Made by a program: the position numbers and the translations under genes. A model generated the notes under the pieces. That model did no database searches, was not told where the DNA came from, and worked only from the letters and a program-made list of their open reading frames with translations. Shown piece after piece: positions 35,101 to 50,100 of a stretch of DNA of 64,000 bases (position 1 is its first letter; each line of letters starts with the position of its first letter). Source of the stretch: Enoplolaimus lenunculus (lineage: Eukaryota > Nematoda > Enoplea > Enoplida > Thoracostomopsidae); assembly GCA_030248215.1 (NCBI GenBank), contig JASANG010002358.1, forward strand, positions 1 to 64,000. Direction: 5' to 3'.

Positions 35101-38100
35101 ATGAAAAGACCCAGCGGAAAAACGGTTAAAGCCAGTATTAAGCGGATGTTTTGCCGAACTGAAACCTACAAGTTTGTGGGCAGCTGGCAGGCGGATACTT
35201 TTAGACATCTGACACTCATGCGGTGTTTACCTTATACATATCGTGTGTTGTTAAACCTTGATTTATAAGTGAAACATACCATGTGATTCTCGTAGAACCT
35301 TTTTGGCACATGATTTATCGTTCGTTAATCTCTTTTCATTTGTTGAGGTACGGGTACTTAATTTACAACTTTTAATGTTTTCCGTGACTCAGTTTGTGTA
35401 GTCAAGAAAAGCCTATTTCCGATAGAGTCAATTTGATTCCCCATTTTTACAGTGTATATACATCATATTCTTGTTCGGCACGTTGCAAAGCTTCGTCATC
35501 AGTAACTTCGATATCGTAATCCCAGGACAGTAATGCAAGCAAACATTCCATACATCGTTCTTTATAAAACGTTTTTTCCTAAACAAATTATCCTAAAATA
35601 AGTTTGAACTTCAAAAATTCAACACATGTTCAGTTATACAAGTATAGGCCCATGTTACTTTAAGGGGCGTCCAGGTTTCTGGTGGGTCTATAAAATAGCA
35701 GGTTTAGATTCTAGATTACATTTTTTGCTTAGGTTTTGGCTTAGTTTTAGGGATTCGTTTTTGCAACGCTTAAGCTTAGGCAAGCAATTAGACGCAAGTG
35801 CCTCCAACTGTGTCAGGTGGACTCTTGTAAAGTACTTACATATGACTTAGGGATGCCAGCAGTTGGTAAACCTTTGGAGTAAACCGAGTGATAAACCAAA
35901 TAAGCGTGATTAACGGGATATTTAATTTTAATTGCACCAAAAAAGTACAATTTTTTAGACTGCAATGTTTCCAATATTAAATAAGTCAAATTATTAGGAG
36001 AGGGTTCAACGGCTTAGAATCCATTTCTTATGTTTTGTCTAGAGCAATGACAACAAACATATTAATCATGATGTAGTAAACGGGCAGTAAAAATAACGGA
36101 AACAGACACGGATAGTGGTATATAACGAAAACGAGAACATAAAACGAATATGGAAGTATAAAAGTTTCAATGATATTTCAATTTTCTTCTAACACAATTG
36201 AGGCACGCAAATCTTATTGTTAAAGCTAGACCGCCTCACATACGTATTTTGGGCAGCGTTCCAGCTGATCTATATCATATGTGTATGGTATGCAAATTAG
36301 TTAATATGATTTGTGTTGAGATACAAAATTCAAAGTAGGGAAATTTTTGTTTCAACGTGTTCTGTCCAGTTTTATGCAATGTTTAGACTTGTGTCAGGTA
36401 AAATAACGGGTTCCACCTCATCAATCAGATCCACACAAGACTAAAATCTTGAGTTGCAACGGAATAGAGAGCAAAAACACTAAAAACGCTAGACATATAC
36501 TGCGATATAAGATGCTGAGGTTACAAATATTGCAACCACTTTGACTAGTATTTATAATTAACGAAAAATTGCGAGATATATACGTGATTTATAGCTACTT
36601 AATTTTGAGCTTAAAAACAGTACAATTTTCGAAATTCCTATAACGGAAACAGATACTGATTTTGACTGGAATCGAAAGTGTATATCTAGTTTCATCCTGT
36701 TACTGATTGAAAAAACTGGTGTTGAAATGTATTTGCACCCAGTAAGGCTAGTGTTTGTTACAACTGCTTACAGTTATAGTCTCTTGTACAGTCCTTCCTT
36801 ATTTAATGTTAAGACCTATGCTTAGGCTAAGCCTTTAGACATAGGTAAGCGTTTTACAAACCTAAACCTAAACCAAAACCGAATACTAAATCATAAATGA
36901 AAGATATTTAAAAATACTACACAGCGACTCACTAATTCTTTCAGTCGACGAAACCGCCGCAACCGAGGATGTTTTTGAAGAACGCGATCATATCGGTCTC
37001 CATATGTCCATCCCTTCTCAAGCTGAAACAGCAATGAAATATTCTGACTGGCATTGAGAAAAAACGGGTAATTTTCAATCAGCGTTTCTTGATTCAAACG
37101 AAATTTTGGTATGTGTTAAGACAATTGAGTGAATTCTTAACGAGCAAACCGAAATAAAATAGTTTCATCAGGCTTGTAACCAAGAAAACAAGTAAGAGAG
37201 ATAGAAAAAATTTCAAAGCAGGTCCATGTTTTCAAAATCACTGCTGCAATATTTTTTGCTTCTAAGTACACTCTTGATGGCAGTATTTTTATACCTTTTT
37301 ACTTGCCCAGTAGTCGTGAAAATGTTCTGCAAATCGATCGCAGAATGCTTCTAATTCTGGAGACAGTTCAATGCTGAAACAAGTGTATTTCAATTCATAC
37401 ATTGCAAAAATGGTGAGTCAAATTGACTCTCTCCGAAATAGGCTTTTCCGGACTACACAAACTGAGCCAAAATTCGACACCGCCAGAGTCAAATTCCACT
37501 CAATGAACATATTTTTTCAAAGAAACCATAATAATTCAGCGACGTAACAAAATTTGTAATGGAAGATAATTGTTTTCCTGAAGATCGTTTAAAATTTAAT
37601 TTTGTTCAAAACATTTCCTACCGTCTCGAAACAACAGTATCAAAAGCCCAATCCATGTATAGAACATGGCCCTCCCAATTCCTTCGGCAATAACAGATTT
37701 TCTAAAAATCCCTATTTCCCGGGTAACATCCCAGTTTTGAAGATCAAACTTTCATAAAATCCGCGGGCATTTGGAATTGGCCAAAAATCCTAGTCTAATG
37801 GTCAAAATGTTCGTATTTTTCAAAAATCAGATAACTTGTTCAAAAATACTCAGATATATTATTAGTTGGATTGAGAATTTAACCTACAGTATATTAACGT
37901 AACGACTTTTTAAACACGGTAAATTACTACAATCTCGCTTGCTTAGACATATCGGAGTCCTGACAGTAATATTTTTTACAATCGAAAACTCAGACCTTCT
38001 ACCGTTTAACAAATACACCACTGCGTTCATACAAACGAATGCACAAATTCCCGTTTTCATTGAAACCAGTGTAGTGTTTAACTGACGTTTCTTGTACAGT

Positions 38101-41100
38101 TTCCCTGCCACACTTAAGGTTAAGGCTTAGGTCAGTTTTAGGCATTTAGGTAAAGGCTTGCATAAATATTTAGGCTTAGACAAAGAGCCAGGAAAGCGTT
38201 TTAAAAAATTAAGCATAAGTGTGTATGGGGAAGGTGACGTAAAAGAGCCAAATCAAAGTTTTTTTGGGCATTACTCTTCAACATCAACAGGACATGGAAC
38301 CCAAGCGCTGTCTGATTTAGCGGCAGCTGTCGATGAAACAGATACAGTGTCATTTGACTGAAGCGTTAACGTGTAATCAGGAGATAAAGCGCTACCGATT
38401 GCAACCAAACATGACAACGCTTTACCGAACAGGCCAGGGTCGTAGGGCTACAATAAATAATTATTGCATTCCTGGGTGTTAAAAAGTAATTTCTCGTTAA
38501 GTCCCAAATACATATAATAATCTTATTTTAAATAGGAATCTTCAGATACGTAATCTAAAGTATAGCCATGTTATTGTGATCTTCACACAAAAGTTGATTT
38601 GAAACAAAATAGGTTTACGCTTTAAAGTTGTACTAAACGACACTTTAATACAACAGATCAAATACACCGATACTAGAAATCGGCGTTTACTTTTTTCGAA
38701 AGCGCTTCAAAAATGCCTAGAAACAGTTGCATTGTTAAGCGTTTTTCTTCTTCAGAAGCGTATCCATCTTGCGCCGATCCTGTACCGTAATAACGACCGC
38801 AACGTTCGTAATGGAGTGTCATAATCTTAAATTGATGTAAGCAAATTTGTATAGCGCCTTGCATTTGCCAGATAAAATAATAAAAGTGATTGCATAATAA
38901 TTTGAATCTAAAAGTATTTACAAAAATTTTACCGTTCAGCCGATTAAAAGTAAGCTGTACGTTCTGAATTTACAATTATTTGGTCCCCCTGTGCCTGAAA
39001 GTGACGATAGATTAAAAAACCTAAGTCTTAACTTGCCACAAGCCGCGTTGTTTTGTTGCTAATTTTGATACCAGTTTCCAAAACTACCTTGGTGTGAAAT
39101 ATACCAAACAAAACGTAAATTTCTAAATTAAGTTCCAATCTTAGCATCGATATAGCTGGAAAACACGGAAGCGATTAGAAATCCATTGCAACGTTCAGTA
39201 CTAAGCTTGAAATTTAAAGGAATTATTATGAATAAATCCTTGAACAAAGCTTCCTCATCAGTGTTCTGTTATAGAAAGTTAATCTTCGATACATAGCTTT
39301 AGCGGCCAATGTAAAGAACAGGGGCGGAACAATATTATAAGCATATTCGTAAGCTTAAGCCTAAGCCTAAGCGCAAGAATGAGCATATTCCTAAGCCTAA
39401 GCCTTAGCCAAGCAAAACAAAATTAGTTTAAAGCTTAAGCTTACTCTTTTCTAGTCCAACAGATAAACGCTCCGCCCCTTATCTTTACATGGGCCGCTTT
39501 AGTTTACTGATTGTTTGAGAACCAATTTTAAAATAACAGTGTAATTATTGTCAATGATTTGCCATTACTCGTAAAGGAGTCTTCGAATAGTCGTTAAGCG
39601 TTGGTATATCAATAACCACTGTGCGAAGCAGCGACAACATCATAATTGGCTTCAATTCGCTAAAATGGTATGCAAAAATCAAAATAAAAATAACCTGAAA
39701 TTGCGTCAGCCAATCTAAAATATAACAACGACTGCTTCGAAAATGAAAGTTATACTGAATTCAATGTCTTGGACACACTGTTAACCAAAGTATACGAAAA
39801 CAGCGGTTTGTTTCAAACGTAATGCTATGCTCAGATCAGTAGCTGTTGTCATGCCAATGTTAGAACGGGTTAAAACCGACAAACCTTTATTTGAATCTTA
39901 CTTTGAAATATAAAAAATGGTTAAAACTCAAAATCTTATAACAGTATCGTAATCAGAAACGTTAATTGGAGAGGCGCCGCCAATAAAACAACTAAAATAG
40001 TGGCTCTTGAAATAAAACTGGCAGATCGTCAAAGACCTGGCTTCTCCACAGCGGGGGGGCGCCATAGCACTTTTCGAAATTTGCATTTCCCCCCCGGCGA
40101 AAATTTTGCCGCCCCCCGGAAAGGCCCCCAGCGAATTTTAGGCCGCCCCCTCGCAAAATGCCCCCCAGCAAAATACGCTGAGTACTCATAACTTTTTAAT
40201 ACGTTACAACTAGTACAATTCAATAATGAACTGAAAAAAGCACAATTATATAAAAACCGTTTCAGGACATACAGCATTCGAAAGTACCTTGCAGCAACAA
40301 GTTATCCGCGCTTGCAAAATTTTAAGCCTGCCCCCCAGGACCCCCCAGATCATATGGGGCCCCCACGAAAACTGCCCCCCCCCCCAGCAGAATTAGCTAC
40401 CCCCCCAGGAAAGTCCTGGGGGCCCTCCAGGAAACGCCCCCCCGGCGGAAATTTAAAAACTGTGGAGAAGCCAGAAAGAATACATCTTTGTGATCAAAAT
40501 AATTTGGGTTTGAAGGCCCACGGCGCTTTGGTTCCCTTAATATATTATGTAGGTTTACCGACAAAACGCGACTAAAAACTCGGTCACTGAACTGCGTTGA
40601 GTGTTTGTGAGTGTCGCTAGTTTGCTCATACGATACACTGTATGCAACGTTGAATCTAATAACGCAGCAGCCGATTGATCACCGTCTGTGAAGTGATGCG
40701 CGTGTCTTGTTAGTAACGGCAGAACGGAATTGCACAAATAACGATTTAACGATAAAGCAATATCACTGTCACGTGCACCGGGCTAAAATTGAAGCAGAAA
40801 CGTTAATGCTAAAACAGCGACAATGTTTTCAGCAATCGAACAGAACTAAAGATGTACTAAAAATAGTAGTTGCAGCGTGATAAGATCGCAGACCGGCCCA
40901 GTGGCGGATTCAGAAACTTCTTACGGGGTGCAGCGTGATATATAATACCCAAAAAAGTCTGCGAGCGAGACCAAAACGCAGTTTTAGTATATACGAAATT
41001 TTAGCGCAAAATTTGGCTTTAATACCAGTGTGAGAGGTTAGACATGGTCGATCCCCCTAAAAATGATAGTGGACCAAACGCTATAGTCGAACAAGGAAAG

Positions 41101-44100
41101 ATGTATCTATCAGATATGTAACTCCAAAATGCAATCAAGTATGCACCAAAATATGATCAAGTACTTGGAAACCGTTATAATAATCTTGGCCCATGTAAAG
41201 ATCAGGGGCGGAACGTTTTTCTGTGAGACTACAACACAATAAGCTTAGGCTTTAGACTATTTTTTTGCTTGGCTTCGGCTTAGGCTTAGGCTTATGCTCA
41301 TTCTTACGCTTAGGCTTAGGCTTATGTTTAGACTTAGGCTTAAAAATATGCTTATAATACTGTTCCACCCCTGTTCTTTACATGGGCCATAATCTTTGCC
41401 AAAAACATCAATGAATCTTGATCTCTATTCTAAGTATTAGGGTATATAAGTGTAACTTCTGAGGAATTCCTATAAGATCGTGCGAGCCCTATCTTTACAC
41501 AAAATGCTAATTTTGCACTAAAATCATTATTAAAAAATTTACCATTACAAAAGGCTACATCCATCTCTTCAGCTGAACTAAATAATCAGGACGGTAGTTT
41601 AATAACTAAACATTCAATTATCTTAGGTAATATTTTGAATTGAAATATAAAATCTATAATACCGCATTGAGCATTGCTGTACAACGTAAATCGGGTAAAA
41701 AACTGTTTTCCAGCAGTTCAAAAAACATTTTCTGATCATTAATGCCGTAGACTCGATCGAAAAAGAGCAAAACTGCGCGCTTGTGTAGTGGCAGAATGCC
41801 CGGCGGACACGGTTTGGTCAGAACTAAAATTTAGGTAAATAATACTGCATACGGATAGTTTCGTGTTGTTCCGTATGTTTACGAAAACTAATATATAATC
41901 TGGATACAAAAACATTCACCCATGCATAGAACAGGGCCAGATTGTTTTCCGGAGGGGCTATAATAGACTCAGTTTAAGCTTTAGACTAATTTTTTTCCTT
42001 AGGCTTAGGCTTAGTCTTAGGCTTAAGAATAGACTCATCCATACGGTTAGGCTTAGGCTTAGGCTTAGGAATATGCTTATACTACTGTTCCGGCCCTGTT
42101 CTATACATGGGCCAATTACAGTTATAGTAAATATTTTTCACTCAATGTTGTAAACGTGTGCAAAATTTGAAGCGTCTTGCTACTGTAGTGACTTGATTAA
42201 TAGGGGGAACTGATATTTATTTGGCCTCTCCAGAGGATATCCCTCTATTATTCGGTTACGGACGGTTATTTATTCTTAACCCGCCCTCTGACGCCCTTCG
42301 TTACTGATGTCTCCGGTACTGCAAATATCCGTTAAATTAAACGTTTATTTGTCTTGTATCAAAAGCTTGAGCAATAATGCAAGGTTATACAGGAATGTAC
42401 TTGCAAAACTTAAGTATGCTTTGAAGTCTCGAACTCTACTTTATTTAGTTTAGGCGTCATGCGCTATAATTCAGGATAATTGACATTTATGGACTCTAAT
42501 TAGGGTTTAGGTACTGTATCCGCTTACGGACTTTTATTAGGTATACGGACTCCTATTGATTGCGATTCAAAACGAGGACCCCCGTTTATTACCCCCTCTT
42601 ATTCGGGTCACTACAGTAGTTTTGTTTCAAACCATATCAAGGTTTGAGAATATTTTAGGTACGTATGAAAGAAATTGAACCCAATTTCTAAAACAATTTA
42701 TATCAATTTACTTTCCACCGGTTTTTCAAAATTGAGAATAGACAAGCGGAATAGGATTTAAGACTGTTTAATATGCGGTTTCCGTTAGTTCGTTTCAGGT
42801 ACATTACTGATATACAGTTCCAAATTACCTAAATTCGGGCCAAACTGTCCAGGCGCCGGTATCGTGAATCGAATTGCTAAGATTGATTCTAAATCGTCGA
42901 GAGATATCAGCGATTGCAGAATTGCTCGTGCTCTGATGGCTGCGCCTTTGCCAGCACGAATCATTACCTGTTGTTGAAGTCAAGGAAATTTACTAATTTA
43001 GCGAGAAACGATGAGCGTTGATTGAAATTTGCAAACATGACGAATTAAAGTTCTCCGCATTGCTATATGGTTACTTGTATTAACCTTTTATCACATGAAT
43101 ATTTTCTATTTCATCTGAAACCTACTTTTATGCTAGGATTCGAACTGTAGTGACTAGAGTGAAAGGCGTTTACCATCACCACCCAACTATAGGAGCTTGA
43201 CGCTCGACAACGATAGGGTCTCACGTCTTGTGGTGATTTAGTATTATGTATACGTGTTGCAATTGTTAAACACTGTTCGATATATATTATTTAACGTATA
43301 TACGCTGCGATGAGTTGCCCATAGTCAACTCTATGTGAGAAGGGGTTAAATCAGCAAACATTACAATTTATGACAAATCTCAAAGTCACACAATCCGCTT
43401 CACAATTAGCCACACATTGAAGTTCTTGCACGTACAAGTTAAGTCTGCTATAGTCTGCACTAAAATTAAACACTATTCAGTAATCTGATTGATGTGCAAC
43501 TGATACACCATGTAAACGCTATGATGAACCAAAAACTTTACTGCTTCTGGAGCACATTTTCCAAGCAAGTCAACCAACGTTGCATAAAAGTTTAGAATTG
43601 TTTCGCCCAAATCGATGTAATCATCGCATTCAACTTCTTTGGTTGGATAACCCCTGAAATGAATTATAATTGGCTTTACAATGCACAAAAAATCTCAGTT
43701 AAGTTCAACAACACATTGTTTATGCTACAACAAATTAACATTTCGACTTGCTGTACGAACACTATAAATCATAAATTTTGAATATATCTAACCGCTTCCG
43801 GTTGATAAACCCCTGGGCCAATGTTACTTTTAGGGCCGTAACAATAGATTAAGCGTATTCCTAAGTCTAAGCTTAAGCCTAAGCGTTGCAAAAGCGTATT
43901 CCTAAGCCTAAGTCTAATCATAAGCCTAAACTAAACCTAAGCCTAAGCAAAAAAGTAGTCTAAGCCCATTCTTTTACAGACCCACCAAACACCGGGACGG
44001 CCCTAAAAGTAACATGGGCCAACTTCTGTATAACTAGAATTTCAAAAGGCGGATCGAGAAAAAATATGTAACTCACAGGTTTGACAGATTCTATTTTCTA

Positions 44101-47100
44101 ATGCAAATTTCAGTAAAAACATACGCAAGAATAAACGCAGATGTAGATGTGGAAAGATCCGCATTATTTTTTCGGATGCACATGCGGACACCTCCGAAAT
44201 TGAAATTCCTAATGAAATTTTGGTATACCGAATAAAAAATATGTGAAGATCAGAAAGTAGCGAATGAAATATGTCTCGATTTTATATTTGACAATTCAAA
44301 CTTTTAATACAAATGATGTGCACGGACAGCCAACAAGCCCCTCTTTCTGGATCTGCTCCTGAATTTGCTTTCACGACAAATGGTCATCCGACAACTGGTC
44401 GAATGACAACTTGTAATTTGAACTTTCATCGACTCGTCAATTCGTTGACCAGCATAGGCTTTAGGTTAAAATTACAATTACGCTTAAGATTATGCTTAGA
44501 TATATTAATACGCTTTAGGACACTGTTGGGCGATAAGTTGTCGGCCGACGAATTGTCGTAGATTCCTTGAATTTTAGTCGGCACGGAAAATACGAAGTCA
44601 TCTCTAGTGAGCAGTCAACAAAACAAAAACTCTTTTTGCCAAGGATTGTCAGGTCAACTGTATATATAAATTACTTTATAACTTGCAATAACAAAGCGGA
44701 TACAACTAGCTCAACGTACGGAAGAAGCTGATGGTCAACCCAGCGGAAAGATGCTTGATATAGATGGTAGAACTTTTATTGAGAAATTTTTATAAAAAAT
44801 GCTAAAATCGAGGTGCGGTGTTCGCGGTAGGCTCCTTATCAGAAGTTATTTTACTAAAAAACGGAGTCCTTTTGGATACACTGCTGGAGAAGCGTCGCTA
44901 CTTTGAAACGCGTCAATATAAAATGTGTTAGCAACATTCAAATTAACTATACATTCACGTACTGAAACAAAGTTCATACCGGAGAAAGCAACCAAAAACT
45001 TTCATACCACCCATTGGTATACAGAAAATTTCAACAAAGACATTCTGTTAAGCAGAGCAAAAGTTAGATAAGCACCAAATTACATCCATTAAACCATTGT
45101 TATACGCATTTAGGTATATGAGTAACTGATTTTGGATGCAAGCTAATACAGACTCGGGCCCGTAGGGGGCAGGGGTGTTCAGCCCCTCTAGAAAATTTTC
45201 AACCTTGCATGCAAGTCATTAAAAACCCTTAAATGCCCCTCCTGAATAATTTTAGTCCCCCATAGCAAGGTGACCTGGCTACGGGCCTGTACAGACTCTT
45301 ACTCCATTTCTTCAGCAGATAAAATTTCCACGTGGTTATTGTATCCACGAACTTGTTGCGACATAAGCACTGAATTTTTGAACGCCTGGAACAATCCTTC
45401 GCCTTCGCCTTTCAATGCCGGTCCCAGCCCTTCCGGTCGCCTAATTAGTAGCCGTATTACCAGATTTGCATTTTCTTCAACACTTTCACCTGGGTATAGC
45501 AATTGTATGTTAGTTTATGTCGGTTGTTTACAATATTAATTACAAACGATATTGATTGCAAAAACAGTGCCTATTCAATCATCCGGCCTTCGCGTGTGGC
45601 TTATCTTCGCCGTGCAGCTTGGACAACGCCGGATGCGCTACAGAAGCACGCATATGCTCTTTGATCAATTTTAGTGTTTTTGCAGTAACCGGTACTTTCA
45701 CTTGTCCGCAGAGGCCAATATCCCATGGTATTTGGATATCTGAATAGGTACTGAAATCAATAACTCACGATCGAATACTTCATGCTTTGCTGTCAACGCA
45801 TTTAAAAATATTGATGCTCTCAAAACATTGCTGAAATTCTACTAAAGTAGTGGGTTCATCGGCATTTTGGACATTGATTATGATCATTCAAATTTTGTAA
45901 ATACGACCGCTATCAAGTACACCATTTGAAGTATGTGATTTGTTTTTACCGTTAACCCATACGCAATATTTCAAGAAATCCAAATATCGTTCGCCTTCAA
46001 CTGGATCCCAACCAATATCGGGATATCCTTTTTGCAGCAGTTCCGAGTTTGCCTGCAAATAATTGATTTATAACACCAAGAGTGGATGATGCATAAACAA
46101 GAGTATGCGCACTGGGTACATTCTGTGTAGAAAAGAATGTACCCGGCACGCGTTGCCTTTTTGCCTACCCCCCTTTAATTAGAGGAGGGGTACAACCTGT
46201 GCAAACCATGACACTTTATGTATCCCACAAGAAATAGGATCCGCATATAGCTTAATTTAGGGTTTTGCATGTGACAACAACCAGGGTGCGACCGGACATT
46301 AATTTACCGGATACTGGAACCGGATACGGATATTGAATTTTTTACCGGAACAGGAACCGGATACCGGATCTTTGTACGTATATGTTAAAATAATTTATTT
46401 TTCGTTGTATTTTTAGCGCGCTCAAGGTTCTCGTCTGTTATCAAATTCATAATCACTGCTGATAAACGGAACTATTTTAATGCAAAAATGCGTTTAGCTT
46501 TCTCTCGCGTACGTACACAACCGTAAATATCCGGTATCCGGTAGGTTTATACCGGATAACGGATATGGATATCAGTTTTTACCGGATATTAAACCAGAAA
46601 CGGATATCCGGTCGCACCCTGACAATAACCCCCCTCTAAATAAGGGAGGTCAGCCAAAACGCAACGCCCGATGGTGCATTTTGTACCATGCGAAACTGCA
46701 AGAGTTGCACACTCTTGTATTATGCACTCTTGGTAACACTTATTAAAGACACAGCGTTTTCTCAACAGTTCTAATTTGATTTCTGATAATTTTTGCGGCG
46801 TTATACATGTCGTGCGGCGTCGTCCTCGCATGCATCTTTCTGTCGGCGTCGTCGCCGCACATGGCTAAACGTCAGCATCTCATCACCCGCCACATAGCGA
46901 TATCATACTCGAATTGCTCGTGTATGATATTACACGGCGACGAATGGCGTCACATGACGAGTATAGTGCCCATGTTTAATAGTTACTGTTTTGCTTAAAA
47001 TGTTTTCAAAAATCCGTTAAAAATAAAACATAGTTTTAGTACTAAATCATTAAGATATACTCTTAAAGACACCGGTACAGTGATTTGGCGCACTGTCCAG

Positions 47101-50100
47101 CTGAAAAAACACTTACAGCTAAACCACAACGACCAAGATATATAGTAACTTTGTCTAAATCTTCTTCTTTCAGTGCTAACGCTAGTTCGTTGTTGTCCAT
47201 AAACGATGAATACGCAACGTCGAGAGGCACCGAGCCGCGTACGGATGGTCTAGCTGCAATATGTTGCAAAATATACGTATACATGCACTGCAAAAAATGA
47301 TGAGTCAAATTTAGTCTCTCCTAAATAGGCTCTACGGAATTACAAAAACTGAGTCAAATTCGACTCCCCCCAGAGTTAAATTCGACTCACTTAGTCGCAC
47401 GTTTGACTCTGACGGAGTCGAATTGGACTCAGTTGGTGTAGTCCCGTAGAGCGTATTTCGGAGGGAGTCAATTTGACTCAACATTTTTTGCAGTGTGTGC
47501 CATCTAATTAGCATAGCATAAGTTGGACATTTTAGTTCAAACATTCTAAATATCTAGATTTTACTGTAATTAAAGCCAACCGGCTTTGACCAAATTGCTA
47601 AACTATATTTCTTGGCTAAACAAAAAGACCAGCTGTTATAATGCTCCAACAATGCCAGTGGTGAAATCATAATTTTGGCAAATTACAGTTAAAGTGATTA
47701 AATTTTACTTTCCACGCAATAGTGTACAAAAGTTCAATGTCATGTATAAAAGAGCGAATTCAGCAATCTAAAATAAATTGCTCAAATCTAACCGAGCATC
47801 ATAGACGCATTATCCAATAAATAAGACGTGTGTTCAAACATCGCTTTTTGATTTCGTCTCGATGTTCGACAGAAAAAACACAAAAATTTACAGCACGAAA
47901 CGACCATTTCCGACGTATCCTACAACAATATTGTCACAATTAAGAAAAATTTCGAACACTCTGCATGTAATTATCGGCCATGTAAAGAACAGGGACGGAA
48001 CAGTATTATAAGCATATTCCTAAGCCTAAGCCTAAGATTTAGCGTAAGAATCAGTTTATTTCTACGCCTAGCCTAAGCCTAAGCCTAAGCCAAGCAAAAA
48101 GATTAGTCTAAAGATTGAGTTTACTGTATTCTAGTCCCACAGAAAAACGTTCCGCCCTGATCTTGGCATGGGCCCAATTATCAAACAGCCAGAAACGGAA
48201 CTAGTTTTTGACTTACTCAGCACTATTAAAAACCAAATGTTTATATCCAAAATATGGTTTACCTGCAAACAAAACATGTATATAACAATTTTCAGCAAAT
48301 CTAAAGTGAGCGCAAGTCTCATGATCAGGCGGTAATGAAACGAACAACTAACGCATTTTGTGGCTAATTACGTTATTTATAAAGATTTTAGCCAATGTTA
48401 CTTTAAGGGGCGTAACAGTAGATTAAGCGTATTCCTAAGCCTAAGCAAAAAATGTAATCTAGAATGTAAACCTACTTTTTGGACTCATCAGAAACCTGGA
48501 TGCCCCTTAAAGTAACATGGGCCAAGATTTTCATTAACTCAGTATGACAAAATGACACAATTGAAAACCGAAGTTGGATATATTGCAAAATTCTTTATGT
48601 AACAAAAATGGTTTTGTTAAAAATAAAAGAATGCGTTGACAATTATGTTTGAACCGTAGCTCATTGTTTAACCCGACACCCAAGAAAATCTTTCCTGCGA
48701 TTTATGTACGTGAAACTGAGAAAATCCAAAGCTGAATTAATACCAAGACAATGTGGTATTCACGAAGGATAGAAACATTGTGATTTCTAGTCCAGTCGAT
48801 ATCAATTTTATAAGATTATAAGTACTTAGCCGAGATAAAACTTGTTTAGAAAATGCGAAACTATTTTCTTGAGAGCAGCTGTGTCGAACCCAATTTAGCC
48901 TCCAGTTCAGCTTCTTACTCGAGGGCCTCCTTCTGTAGATCCTTCCTCTTCACCTTCACCGTGCATTTCCATAGCCTCAGCGTTTTGTTGTGATCGGCTT
49001 AAAATGTTCATCATAACACTCATGACATTTCCGTGCACTAACAAAAGCCGCATCAAATCTGGATGCTGAAAGAACACTTTATTGTTCACGATGTACCTGA
49101 AATATAAACGTTTTAAAATATTAAAACTAATAACAACTTGCATTAATGTCTGAAATACAAGACATTTATGTCCTGAAAATTTAAGAAAGTACGAGCCTGA
49201 AAATTATAAGACAATTTATTTAGTGTGTAGATATTATGTTTTATATGTATGTATGCACATATAATTATAGAAATTCATTTCATCCGTTCAATTTCATTCA
49301 CACTACTATTATGTTGTTGATTGGACCATGGTAGTTTTTGCACTCACCACAGAGATAACTTTATAATATCCTCTTCTAGTGCTTCCGTTTGAACAGTTAG
49401 CAGACAGCGAATCTTAGTCATGTATACCAACAGTTGCTCAATGTCAACAATATTGCGAGGGGCAATCACGTAGCACTTTTCTAAGGAGTCGATTATCTGA
49501 AACGTGAAAAACAAACGCTAGAGTAATTTCCACTTCGACATATATAAGTCATTAAACAAAATTAATTCACAATTTGGATATGGTACACTGAAATTACAAG
49601 CTTTTGCTGCAGTATTCGCTATCCAATGTATCAATTAGGGCCAACAAACAAAAGAATTTCAAAACAACAATTACCTCTTCAACTCCACGGTACTGCCGCA
49701 GTAGCAATGCAAACATATTTCGCATCAAAGTTGTACTTTCTATAACTGCTTCCGCCGCCCATTTTGTAATGTTTTCAATAATCATTCGCCGAAATTTTGC
49801 TAAAAAAATTAATCAAATTTGACAAAATGGAAAATTGTCAATTGCGGCAAGAACTGTTTCACCGATGCTAAAATTAAGATAACGAGAGGTAATTTCACAA
49901 ATCGATGCTAAGAGACAAGAGTTGCTGACAAATTTTAGTCTCTTGTTTATAAAAATAAATTATTCTATCCCAAACACAGACTGCTTACATGTTGTAGATG
50001 AGATACAAATGAAATTATAGTGATGCTTCAAAGTTTGCTGATCTATAAATTGCTAGTCTACATTTAAGTGCACTTCAAAAAATGGTGAGTCAAATTGACC

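Noticed and set aside
38158-38361. Plus-strand ORF of 67 residues
   Set aside because: It is the antisense shadow of RyR exon 17, whose minus-strand translation matches vertebrate RyR.
47254-47300. MITE D terminus TTTTTTGCAG used as the acceptor of RyR exon 8
   Set aside because: After locating exon 7 (47,793-47,919, ending in phase 1), only the acceptor ATATTGCAG at 47,254-47,256 gives the right phase and a gap-free match. The MITE end is 33 nt further upstream.
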